From NCBI GenBank assembly GCA_947176515.1, contig CAMWQZ010000100.1:1-5829 (forward strand): a DNA stretch of 5,829 nucleotides, written 5' to 3'. This DNA is from an uncultured Bacteroidales bacterium. GTDB taxonomy: Bacteria; Bacteroidota; Bacteroidia; Bacteroidales; Muribaculaceae. Below are positions 1 to 5,828 of this stretch, piece after piece; the first letter of the stretch is position 1, and every line of letters starts with the position of its first letter. The notes below the pieces were generated by a model. It ran no database searches. It was not told where the DNA came from and saw only the letters and a list, made by a program, of their open reading frames with translations. The position numbers and the translations under genes are program-made.

Positions 1-1
1 G

Positions 2-94
2 TATGGCAAGGTTCGTCGCGCTAAACTTTACTACCTCCGTAAACTAACCGGTAAGAAAGCTCGTATCAAAGAGCGCCGCGTAGTTTCAAAATAA
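2..94 (+). CDS. rplS: 50S ribosomal protein L19, C-terminal end (partial)
   Basis: The first 93 bases read as 30 codons plus TAA (92-94), directly followed by a second in-frame stop, TAG. The peptide starts [20 protein letters not shown] and ends [11 protein letters not shown]. The run [10 protein letters not shown] followed by a basic ARIKER tail is the recognisable C-terminus of bacterial ribosomal protein L19, which sits at the 30S-50S interface of the ribosome. L19 is usually about 115-125 residues, so roughly three quarters of the gene lies left of the window. It is the only gene on the plus strand here. It is followed 31 bp later by a strong terminator, so it ends its own transcription unit. 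The identification is firm even though the gene is cut. Confidence 0.93.
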   Translation, partial: YGKVRRAKLYYLRKLTGKKARIKERRVVSK

Positions 95-125
95 TAGTCG
101 CGAAGACTCTTATTAAAAACTCTTC

Positions 126-158
126 AGCCTCGCCCCTCCGGCGAGGCTAATTTTTTTT
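126..158 (+). terminator. Rho-independent terminator of rplS
   Basis: A perfect 9-bp stem, AGCCTCGCC (126-134) pairing with GGCGAGGCT (140-148), closes a 5-nt loop (CCTCC). Two A's and then eight T's follow (151-158). This is a textbook intrinsic terminator placed 31 bp after the rplS stop, in the right orientation. Confidence 0.93.
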
Positions 159-310
159 GTACGGTCGTAGCTCGCAACGACCCATAGAATTGTATAAACG
201 GCCTCGCAAAACTTATAAATCCACGATAAAGTACGGACATGCCTTTGGCTTTGGCATGTTAGATTGGTTGTCAGGGACTTAGTTCAACATGCCAAAGGCA
301 TCTCCGTACA
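158..310. repeat. Composite palindromic intergenic repeat
   Basis: The block starts with TGTACGG (158-164) and ends with its exact reverse complement CCGTACA (304-310). Inside are several inverted repeats. GGTCGT (163-168) pairs with ACGACC (177-182) in a local hairpin. GTACGGACATGCCTTTGG (231-248) pairs with 292-309 with one mismatch in 18. TTTGGCATGTT (250-260) pairs exactly with AACATGCCAAA (286-296). ATGCC-AAA-GGCAT (289-301) is a small hairpin by itself. There is no credible ORF inside. Density of this kind suggests a REP-like or MITE-like dispersed element, or the worn remains of two copies. That it is dispersed in the genome is inference, since only this copy is visible. Confidence 0.6.
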
Positions 311-344
311 AATTCCCGGTTCTGCAACACCTGCGCCTCACACA

Positions 345-404
345 ATTGTGCATTGTGCATTATGCATTGTGCATTATGAATTGTGCATTGTGCATTGTGC
401 ATTG
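345..404. repeat. Tandem heptamer array (ATTGTGC)n
   Basis: Eight consecutive 7-bp units followed by a partial unit ATTG (401-404). Six units are ATTGTGC, one is ATTATGC (359-365) and one is ATTATGA (373-379). It lies between the palindromic block and the terminator of the convergent DUF362 gene. Short heptamer arrays of this type are common intergenic elements in several bacterial phyla. Because 7 is not a multiple of 3, the array stays open in some frames and can look like the end of a small protein rich in M, H, N, A and Q. I regard that as an artefact. Confidence 0.85.
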
Positions 405-413
405 AGCTAAATA

Positions 414-443
414 AAAAACCGCGGCTGTGGGGTCGCGGTTTTT
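414..443 (-). terminator. Intrinsic terminator of the DUF362 gene, possibly bidirectional
   Basis: AAAAACCGCG (414-423) pairs over 10 bp with CGCGGTTTTT (434-443) around a 10-nt loop. Read on the minus strand, it is a GC stem followed by a run of T's, 22 bp past the stop codon of the DUF362 gene. The A and T runs flank the stem symmetrically, so it could also stop any transcript escaping the rplS terminator. Confidence 0.85.
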
Positions 444-465
444 GTTGCTCATTATATGGAAAAAA

Positions 466-1476
466 TTATTCTTCGATGGTGACGAGGCGGTAGGTTTGAG
501 AACCGACGCCGAGTTCCTCGGCGTGAGATAGGATTTTTGTGCCAAGACGAGAATTGATGCGTTCGATAAGGTCAGCCTTGCCGGGGTCGTCAGAGTTCAT
601 AACGAGGTCGACACATGCGCGGTCGAGAGCGACGGGGTCGAGAGACGCAAGCACGCCGAGATCAGCCATCTTAGGAGCTTCGGGATTTCCGTTGCAGTCG
701 CAGTCGACCGAAAGACGGTTAGCAACATTGATATAAAGGATATTCTCGCCAAAATGGTCAGTGATTGCTTTAGCGGCGTCGGCCATTGACTCTATGAACA
801 CTGACTGCTCGGCGGTGTTCTGCCAGATAGAGTCAACGCAAGCAGTCTTGCCACCAGAGTGGATATAAGTCTTGCCGGCTGAAGAAGCCAATCCGATGGA
901 GATATTTTTCAGAGCTCCGCCGAAACCGCCCATCTGGTGTCCCTTGAAGTGAGAAAGGACGATGAGGAAGTCATAGTTGTTGATATTCTTGCCTACGATG
1001 TCTTTTTTAAGATACTTGCCGCCTTCGACGGGAAGTTCGATTTCGCCCTCGGCGTCGAGGATGTCAATCCCAGCCAAATCAGTGAAGCCGTGTTCCTTAG
1101 CGGTGGCAAGGTGAGCTTCGGTGGTGTTACGGTTACCGGCATAGGCGGTGTTACATTCTACAAATGTGCCGTTGACGAGTCTTACGAAATCAGCGATAAG
1201 AGCAGTGTCGAGATGATTTGATTTGTTTGATTCGCCGGTCGAGATTTTGATACCGATATTGTTGCCTTCGGCTTTGCGACCGAGAGCTTCGTAAACTTTG
1301 ACGATGTTTTCGGGCGTGATGTCCTTGATGTAATAGACGGTTGGCACATCGTCAGAGGCTACAGCAGCAGTGTCTGCATCCTGTTTAGCGCCTGCGGCGT
1401 TTGCTCCGCCACATGAGCATAATGAAGTCAATGAGGCCATTACGAACGAGGCCAAAAGAGTGTTTAGTTTTTTCAT
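466..1476 (-). CDS. DUF362 domain lipoprotein without a ferredoxin module
   Basis: This 336-residue protein has a lipoprotein-type signal peptide: MKK, a hydrophobic stretch (residues 5-19), then LCSC (19-22), with Cys22 the likely lipidated residue and Cys20 a weaker alternative. A small-residue linker (23-42) precedes the DUF362 domain. The best family markers are SHFKGHQMGGFGGALKN (175-191) and the C-terminal segment around PKMADLGVLASLDPVALDRA (268-287). The biochemical role of DUF362 proteins is poorly defined. Many members carry a 4Fe-4S ferredoxin insert, but here the Cys residues (20, 22, 108, 213, 259, 261, 288) form no CxxCxxCxxxC motif. It is probably anchored in the periplasm or outer membrane. 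It starts 21 bp after the DUF695 gene, so the two are likely co-transcribed, and it ends at the hairpin at 414-443. Function is unknown. Family assignment is from recognised motifs only. Confidence 0.85.
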   Translation of the reverse strand: MKKLNTLLASFVMASLTSLCSCGGANAAGAKQDADTAAVASDDVPTVYYIKDITPENIVKVYEALGRKAEGNNIGIKISTGESNKSNHLDTALIADFVRLVNGTFVECNTAYAGNRNTTEAHLATAKEHGFTDLAGIDILDAEGEIELPVEGGKYLKKDIVGKNINNYDFLIVLSHFKGHQMGGFGGALKNISIGLASSAGKTYIHSGGKTACVDSIWQNTAEQSVFIESMADAAKAITDHFGENILYINVANRLSVDCDCNGNPEAPKMADLGVLASLDPVALDRACVDLVMNSDDPGKADLIERINSRLGTKILSHAEELGVGSQTYRLVTIEE

Positions 1477-1497
1477 TTTTATGTATGGATAAATAAG

Positions 1498-1941
1498 TTA
1501 ATCTTCTGGAATAATTTCAGATAGGTCGCGCATTTCGGCATATTCGAGCCACTCGGGGTCGTTTTCGGCATAGATAGAAAGAGGGAGAATAGGGAAGGAC
1601 TCGAGTGCCTGGTTGAGTTTCTTGTTGAAAATATTGGTGCTGAGTGTGTAGAATACCCAATTACGTTCACCTGCGCCGGTATATATGCCTGTCATCACGG
1701 CTATAGGGTCTTTATCAAAGACAGCGTTAAGGGCGTCGGTGACTGCGCCCATAGTCTCGGCTGTTGAGTCGTCGGGCATGGCCGCGCCAGGGGCGTCGGA
1801 GTAGCGCCAGGTGATTTCTACCCTGATGTTAAATCGGGGATTGTTACGGAACGAGTCTATGTCACGGCGACCGCTGACGATAATCAGTCGCCCGTCTTCA
1901 CTCTCAGTGGGACAAGTCCACCAGTCGTTACGTTTGGCCAT
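1498..1941 (-). CDS. DUF695 domain-containing protein
   Basis: This 147-residue protein has no signal peptide or membrane segment, so it should be cytoplasmic. It begins MAKRNDWWTCP and contains a central strand-like stretch RFNIRVEITWRYSD (36-49). An acidic, small-residue linker follows, then GAGERNWVFYT (89-99). It ends with ILPLSIYAENDPEWLEYAEM (118-137). The late pairing of an aromatic 'NWVFYT' strand with 'DPEWLEYxEM' is what I recognise as the DUF695 pattern, whose molecular function is not established. The gene begins 34 bp after the end of rnpB and lies 21 bp before the DUF362 gene. The short gap leaves little room for a private promoter, so expression by read-through from rnpB or from a promoter inside it is likely (inference). 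Confidence 0.75.
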   Translation of the reverse strand: MAKRNDWWTCPTESEDGRLIIVSGRRDIDSFRNNPRFNIRVEITWRYSDAPGAAMPDDSTAETMGAVTDALNAVFDKDPIAVMTGIYTGAGERNWVFYTLSTNIFNKKLNQALESFPILPLSIYAENDPEWLEYAEMRDLSEIIPED

Positions 1942-1967
1942 AGGATTAGTAATGTTAAATAGGTTAT

Positions 1968-1989
1968 AAAAAATAAAGCTACGTCGGAG
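1968..1989 (-). terminator. Probable 3' terminator of rnpB
   Basis: On the minus strand the last 14 bases of the RNase P RNA (P1 3' strand, 1976-1989) run into TTTATTTTTT (1968-1977). The P1 stem itself is formed with the RNA's 5' end nearly 400 nt away, so a local termination hairpin is not obvious. The T-tract at the mature 3' end is suggestive but not proof, and it may leak into the DUF695 gene. Confidence 0.4.
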
Positions 1990-2366
1990 TGTAAGCCGGG
2001 TTATGTAGAGTACGCACTTTCGGTTAAGAGTTGCGTCGCTCCGTCCGTCATTTATCTGAATCGGCTGTCGCCAGCCGACTTTAGCAGTCTACCCCCCGGC
2101 AATGGGCGAGCAACCCTTAAATGCCGGTATACTTGACCTTGCAACCCATAAGATGTGCGGCGCGCAATATCACTATCGCGCCCGGTGAGCTCTTGCCTCG
2201 CCTTTTCACCCTTACCCCACGCCGAAAGGACGTGGGGCGGTAATTTTCTGTCACATTACTCTGCCGTTGCCGACAGCTTCCCGTTAGGAAATATGGTGCT
2301 CTGTGTTGCCCGGACTTTCCTCACGTCGGACAAAGCCGACTCGCGACGGACCCTCCGGCGCAGCTT
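1976..2366 (-). ncRNA. rnpB: RNase P RNA, bacterial type A
   Basis: This is the catalytic RNA that trims the 5' leader from precursor tRNAs, working with the RnpA protein. On the minus strand the conserved core is clear. The 5' core GAGGAAAGTCCGGGC is at 2308-2322. The P11/P12 region reads AGGGTGAAAAGGCGAGGCAA and then GAGCTCACCG (about 2183-2213). AGATAAATGACGG lies at 2045-2057, and the 3' core ACATAACCCGGCTTACA at 1990-2006. P12 is capped by CCCCACG/CGTGGGG (2215-2237). The ends were set by helix P1: AAGCTGCGCCGGAG (2353-2366) pairs with CTCCGACGTAGCTT (1976-1989), with one G-U and one C-A mismatch. The length of about 391 nt is normal for type A. It lies 13 nt after the lpxA stop and 34 bp before the DUF695 gene. 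True ends may differ by a few bases. Confidence 0.96.
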
Positions 2367-2379
2367 TTATGAAATCTTA

Positions 2380-3156
2380 TTACATGTAGCCGCGGATGAT
2401 GCCGCGCTTAGAATTTTTGATGAAGAGGATGATTTCGTCGCGTTCTTTAGTCGCAGGCAGCTCTGCCTCGATGCGTTCGATAGCGTCGCTGACGTTCATG
2501 CTTGAAAGATAGAGGTAGCGATAAATATCCTGAATCTCTCGGATTGTGTCGTTAGAGAAGTTGCGGCGACGAAGACCGATAGAGTTAACGCCGGCATAAG
2601 CGATTGGCTCGCGAGCAGCTTTAACATAAGGGGGGATGTCCTTGTTGACAAGCGCGCCGCCTTGAAGCATAACGTGAGGACCGATGTGGCAGAACTGGTG
2701 GATAAGCGACCCACCGCCGATTACTGCATAGTTGTCAACAACAACTTCGCCAGCAAGCTGTGAAGCGTTAGATATAATAACGTTATCACCTACGATACAG
2801 TCATGGGCGACATGAGAGTATGCCATGATAAGGCAGTTATTGCCAACGATAGTTTTTCCTTTGGCAGCTGTGCCGCGGTTGACGGTCACACATTCGCGAA
2901 TGGTGGTGTTGTCACCGATGATGGCTGTGGTTTCTTCGCCGCGGAATTTGAGGTCCTGAGGTATAGCGCCGATTACTGCGCCGGGGAAGATATTACAGTT
3001 TTTACCGATACGCGCTCCTTCGAGTATGGTAACATTGCTACCGATACGGGTGCCTTCGCCGATTTCGACATTCTGGTCAATTGTGACAAACGGGTCGATT
3101 ACCACCGAAGGTGCGATTTTTGCAGCCGGGTGGATATATGCAAGAGGTTGTTTCAT
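2380..3156 (-). CDS. lpxA: Acyl-ACP--UDP-N-acetylglucosamine O-acyltransferase (LpxA)
   Basis: LpxA catalyses the first step of lipid A synthesis in the cytoplasm, moving a 3-hydroxyacyl chain from ACP to the 3-OH of UDP-GlcNAc. The 258-residue length is normal (E. coli 262). Residues 1 to about 185 form the left-handed beta-helix of hexapeptide repeats (for example IGEGTRIG, IGSNVTI, VGDNVII). The loop MAYSHVAHDC carries the catalytic His118, equivalent to E. coli His125, and Asp119. HQF at 153-155 matches E. coli His160. The C-terminal helical domain ends SKRGIIRGYM, like the E. coli ending. Gly166 aligns with E. coli Gly173, the acyl-chain ruler residue, which fits a long hydroxyacyl donor (inference). 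The start lies 18 bp after the lpxC/fabZ stop with no clear Shine-Dalgarno sequence. rnpB begins 13 nt downstream. Confidence 0.96.
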   Translation of the reverse strand: MKQPLAYIHPAAKIAPSVVIDPFVTIDQNVEIGEGTRIGSNVTILEGARIGKNCNIFPGAVIGAIPQDLKFRGEETTAIIGDNTTIRECVTVNRGTAAKGKTIVGNNCLIMAYSHVAHDCIVGDNVIISNASQLAGEVVVDNYAVIGGGSLIHQFCHIGPHVMLQGGALVNKDIPPYVKAAREPIAYAGVNSIGLRRRNFSNDTIREIQDIYRYLYLSSMNVSDAIERIEAELPATKERDEIILFIKNSKRGIIRGYM

Positions 3157-3174
3157 CGTTTTTTCTAAAGTAGA

Positions 3175-4557
3175 TTACTTGTTTTTGATTATCTGAGCCA
3201 TAAATTCACATTCGCAGACGATTTTTTCGCCGACAAATGCGAGACCTTTCATCACAGCCATGCCTCGGCGGAGTGGAGTCATGAATGAAACGTGGAAAAT
3301 CAGTGTATCGCCCGGCACCACCTTCTGGCGGAACTTGACATTATCAATCTTCATGAAATAGGTTGAATAGCGCTCGGGTTCATCAACAACACTGAGCACA
3401 AGCAGGCCGCCTGTCTGAGCCATAGCTTCGACGAGAAGCACGCCAGGCATAACGGGCTCCTGGGGGAAGTGACCCTGGAAGAAGGGTTCGTTGGTTGTGA
3501 CGTTTTTAATGCCGACGATAAAGCTGTCGCCCTTATCAATGATTTTGTCGACGAGTAAGAACGGATAACGGTGAGGGAGAAGTTCGCGGATGCGGTTGTT
3601 ATCCATCAGCGGCTCTGCGTTAGGATCATAAAGAGGCGCCTGAACTTCCTGACGCTTGATATTGCTACGGATTTTCTTTGCGAGCACAGAGTTGATAGTG
3701 TGACCGGGCTTAGTTGCGATTACTTTGCCTTTGAGGGGACGGCCGATAAGAGCGATGTCGCCGATTAGGTCAATAACTTTGTGACGGGCCGGCTCATTGT
3801 CGTGGCTGAGCGGACGAGTATTGACATAGCCAAACGATGTAACTTCGCGACGCGGCGAATTCATGATGTCGGCGATGTGGTCGAGGCGGTCTTGTGAAAG
3901 CTCGGAGTCATAGATAACGATTGCATTATCGAGGTCGCCACCTTTGATGAGTCCGGCTGTAACGAGAGGTTCGATTTCGCGGACAAAAACAAATGTGCGA
4001 GAGGGCGCGATTTCTTCGCCGAAGCTTTCGATATGCTCCATTGAAGCATACTGGTTTGAAAGTACGGGTGAATCAAAGTTAACCTTGACTTCAACGCTGA
4101 ACTCGTCATCGGGGAGAATCATTATTTTTGAGCCGGTGGCTTCGTCAGCAACTTCAATCTTATGCTTTACTATATAATAGTCTTTATCATCTTTCTGCTC
4201 TTCGATGCCAACTCGGTTGATTTCGTCAACATAGGGTTTTGCGCTGCCATCAAGGATAGGCAGCTCGGGAGCGTTAACCTTAATGAGACAGTTGTCAATA
4301 CCGGCTGCATAAAGTGCTGCCATGGCATGCTCGATAGTGCTTATGGTTACATCGCCTTTGCCGATGACTGTACCGCGGTTAGTGGCAACGACATTATCAG
4401 CGACAGCGTCGATGATAGGTTGTCCTTCGAGGTCTACACGCTGAATTTTATAGCCGTGATTGTCGGGTGCAGGGCAGAATGTGGCTTCTATCTGCGCGCC
4501 TGTATGAAGTCCTTTGCCGCTGAGGCTGAAACTGTCTTTTAGGGTCTGTTGTTTCAT
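3175..4557 (-). CDS. lpxC/fabZ: Bifunctional LpxC deacetylase / FabZ dehydratase fusion
   Basis: This 460-residue protein contains two complete enzymes. Residues 1 to about 305 are LpxC, the zinc UDP-3-O-acyl-GlcNAc deacetylase that catalyses the committed step of lipid A synthesis. [10 protein letters not shown] gives the general base Glu76 and zinc ligand His77. [10 protein letters not shown] gives the other ligands His259 and Asp263. KPGH supplies His286, equivalent to E. coli His265. Residues about 318-460 are FabZ, the 3-hydroxyacyl-ACP dehydratase of fatty acid elongation. It has [12 protein letters not shown] (327-338) and the catalytic pair His363 (in GHFP) and Glu377 (in EAMAQ). The joining linker (about 305-318) is short. 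All catalytic residues are present in both halves. The fusion is characteristic of Bacteroidota and Chlorobi relatives. It sits 29 bp after lpxD and 18 bp before lpxA. Confidence 0.97.
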   Translation of the reverse strand: MKQQTLKDSFSLSGKGLHTGAQIEATFCPAPDNHGYKIQRVDLEGQPIIDAVADNVVATNRGTVIGKGDVTISTIEHAMAALYAAGIDNCLIKVNAPELPILDGSAKPYVDEINRVGIEEQKDDKDYYIVKHKIEVADEATGSKIMILPDDEFSVEVKVNFDSPVLSNQYASMEHIESFGEEIAPSRTFVFVREIEPLVTAGLIKGGDLDNAIVIYDSELSQDRLDHIADIMNSPRREVTSFGYVNTRPLSHDNEPARHKVIDLIGDIALIGRPLKGKVIATKPGHTINSVLAKKIRSNIKRQEVQAPLYDPNAEPLMDNNRIRELLPHRYPFLLVDKIIDKGDSFIVGIKNVTTNEPFFQGHFPQEPVMPGVLLVEAMAQTGGLLVLSVVDEPERYSTYFMKIDNVKFRQKVVPGDTLIFHVSFMTPLRRGMAVMKGLAFVGEKIVCECEFMAQIIKNK

Positions 4558-4586
4558 TGGAATATATTTTATGATTTTTATTTTCG

Positions 4587-5600
4587 TTATTTATTCTCAA
4601 GTTTCTTTACTCGGTCAAAGAGTTCGCCGAGGCGCTTGAGATATGCACTCTGGCGCATAAAGTCACGTGCCGGCACGGCCGGATAGCCCATAATCTTACT
4701 ATCGTCGGCGACGTTGTTAGGTACGCCCGACTGAGCACCGATGCCGACTTTGTTGCCAACGGTGATATGCCCTGCAAATCCAACCTGGCCTCCAATCATA
4801 CACCAGCTGCCAATTTTGGTCGAACCTGCTACGCCAGTCTGTGCGGCGATAACGGTTGACTCGCCGATTTCGACGTTATGGGCAACCTGAATCAGATTGT
4901 CGAGCTTGGTGCCGCGACCCACGCGAGTAGCCCCCATGGTGGCACGGTCGACAGTCGTATTTGCTCCGATTTCAACATCGTCAGCAATTTCAACGATGCC
5001 AATCTGAGGTATCTTGTGATAGCCATCAGCCGTAGGCGCAAATCCGAAACCGTCAGCACCGATTACAGCTCCGGCGTGGATTATGCATCGCGAGCCAACG
5101 TGGCATCCGTCATAAATCTTTACTCCTGGATATATAATTGTGCCATCGCCGATTACGACATTTCTGCCGATATAAGACTGTGGGAATATCTTTACAGCCT
5201 TGCCCAGTTTAGCGCCTTCGCCGATGTATGCAAACGCTCCGACATATGAATCGTCGTCAACCGTGACACCTTCAGCAATATGACATGGCTGCTCGATGCC
5301 GGTCGGCATAACAAACATAAACTTAGCGACCATCGTAAGTAAATCAGATAGCGTCGAATAGGGGTCATCGACCCTTATGAGAGTAGCTTTAATCGGGGCT
5401 TCGGCAACGAAGTCTTTGCGTACCAATACGATAGATGCGTCGGTCGAATAAACAAAATGAGTGTATTTTGGATTGGCCAGGAATGTGATGGCACCCGGCT
5501 TGGCTTCTTCAATTTTCGAAAACGTGCTGACTGTCACCGAGCCGTCACCTTCGACGATGCCGCCTACTTGTTGTGCAATCAGATCTGCAGAAAATTCCAT
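4587..5600 (-). CDS. lpxD: UDP-3-O-acylglucosamine N-acyltransferase (LpxD)
   Basis: LpxD adds the second 3-hydroxyacyl chain, to the amino group of UDP-3-O-acyl-glucosamine (the third lipid A step, cytoplasmic). I take the start at 5600 (337 residues, [14 protein letters not shown]). An upstream in-frame ATG at 5654 would add 18 residues ([11 protein letters not shown]...) that do not fit the family, and would put the start before the candidate promoter at 5632-5639. The N-terminal uridine-binding domain (1 to about 100) contains FLANPKY, with Phe40, Asn43 and Tyr46 matching E. coli Phe43, Asn46 and Tyr49. The beta-helix of hexapeptide repeats follows, including [10 protein letters not shown] (181-190) and [10 protein letters not shown] (214-223). 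The catalytic residue is His241 in QVAHNVEIG, equivalent to E. coli His239. The C-terminus is a basic, possibly coiled helix ([22 protein letters not shown]). It is the first gene of the lpx operon. Confidence 0.95.
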   Translation of the reverse strand: MEFSADLIAQQVGGIVEGDGSVTVSTFSKIEEAKPGAITFLANPKYTHFVYSTDASIVLVRKDFVAEAPIKATLIRVDDPYSTLSDLLTMVAKFMFVMPTGIEQPCHIAEGVTVDDDSYVGAFAYIGEGAKLGKAVKIFPQSYIGRNVVIGDGTIIYPGVKIYDGCHVGSRCIIHAGAVIGADGFGFAPTADGYHKIPQIGIVEIADDVEIGANTTVDRATMGATRVGRGTKLDNLIQVAHNVEIGESTVIAAQTGVAGSTKIGSWCMIGGQVGFAGHITVGNKVGIGAQSGVPNNVADDSKIMGYPAVPARDFMRQSAYLKRLGELFDRVKKLENK

Positions 5601-5631
5601 ATTAGCTTTGTCGACAATTTTATTGATTACG

Positions 5632-5639
5632 CAAAGTTG
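5632..5639 (-). promoter_or_regulatory. Candidate lpxD operon promoter, -7 element
   Basis: On the minus strand the sequence CAACTTTG (followed by CG) matches the Bacteroidota primary sigma -7 consensus TAnnTTTG at all but the first base. It is 31 bp upstream of the chosen lpxD ATG, a plausible leader length. No good TTTG -33 box is seen at the usual 19-21 bp spacing; the nearest is a TTC about 18 bp upstream. A run of nine T's (minus strand, 5641-5649) fills the spacer. The call rests on one weak motif, but its placement between the upstream terminator and lpxD is sensible. Confidence 0.35.
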
Positions 5640-5673
5640 CAAAAAAAAATTCATATAGAACTATTTTAAAGCA

Positions 5674-5701
5674 ACAAAAAGCGCATTTGAGCGCTTTTTG
5701 T
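5674..5701 (-). terminator. Intrinsic terminator between the upstream gene and lpxD
   Basis: A perfect 11-bp inverted repeat, ACAAAAAGCGC (5674-5684) and GCGCTTTTTGT (5691-5701), encloses a 6-nt loop. Read on the minus strand it is a GC stem followed by T's. It lies 19 bp past the stop of the partial gene on the right and just before lpxD. It should insulate the lpx operon from the gene before it. Being symmetric, it could also act on the plus strand. Confidence 0.8.
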
Positions 5702-5720
5702 GCAATATGAGCCGGAAGTT

Positions 5721-5828
5721 TTACGACTTTTGGAGTCTTGTTAATGTCGCAGTATCTCTTTGACCATCGAACCATTTGTCAATAATACGGGCAAAAATAT
5801 CGTCAGGCGAAGCGCTGTCAAAAAGAGT
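5721..5828 (-). CDS. Unidentified protein, C-terminal end (partial)
   Basis: A minus-strand frame is open from the window edge to a TAA at 5721-5723, giving 35 residues. The visible part begins TLFDSASPDDIFARIIDKWF and ends DGQRDTATLTRLQKS. Its codons look normal for the neighbouring genes, and a terminator hairpin follows 19 bp after the stop, which supports a real gene end. I do not recognise the sequence. In related Bacteroidales the gene before lpxD is often an HD-domain phosphohydrolase. That is a possible identity from context only, and nothing in these 35 residues shows an HD motif. A second minus-strand frame is also open for part of this stretch, so the frame choice is likely but not certain. 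Confidence 0.5.
   Translation of the reverse strand, partial: TLFDSASPDDIFARIIDKWFDGQRDTATLTRLQKS

Noticed and set aside
345..404. Possible CRISPR array
   Set aside because: Units are 7 bp, contiguous and without spacers. It is a simple tandem repeat.
360..545. Small minus-strand ORF of 61 residues ending in a repetitive tail rich in M, H, N, A and Q
   Set aside because: Its end is the 7-bp tandem array translated, it runs through the terminator hairpin, and its start overlaps the DUF362 coding region in another frame.
2367..2420. rnpB promoter just upstream of the RNA
   Set aside because: TAAGATTTC on the minus strand only loosely resembles TAnnTTTG, and no -33 box is at the right distance. 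Not strong enough to annotate.
2155..2505. Plus-strand ORF of 116 residues
   Set aside because: It runs antisense across the RNase P RNA and the lpxA 3' end. The RNA core motifs explain the sequence fully.
2803..3168. Plus-strand ORF of 121 residues inside lpxA
   Set aside because: Shadow of the codon-biased lpxA gene. No recognisable domain and no independent leader.
4162..4542. Plus-strand ORF of 126 residues with a hydrophobic N-terminus
   Set aside because: It is antisense to the LpxC catalytic domain. The hydrophobic start comes from the reverse of a Lys/Asp/Tyr-rich stretch.
4878..5249. Plus-strand ORF of 123 residues
   Set aside because: Antisense shadow of the LpxD beta-helix repeats, whose regular codon pattern leaves other frames open.
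5600..5654. N-terminal extension of LpxD starting at 5654
   Set aside because: The extra 18 residues do not resemble the family, and the candidate promoter would lie inside them.
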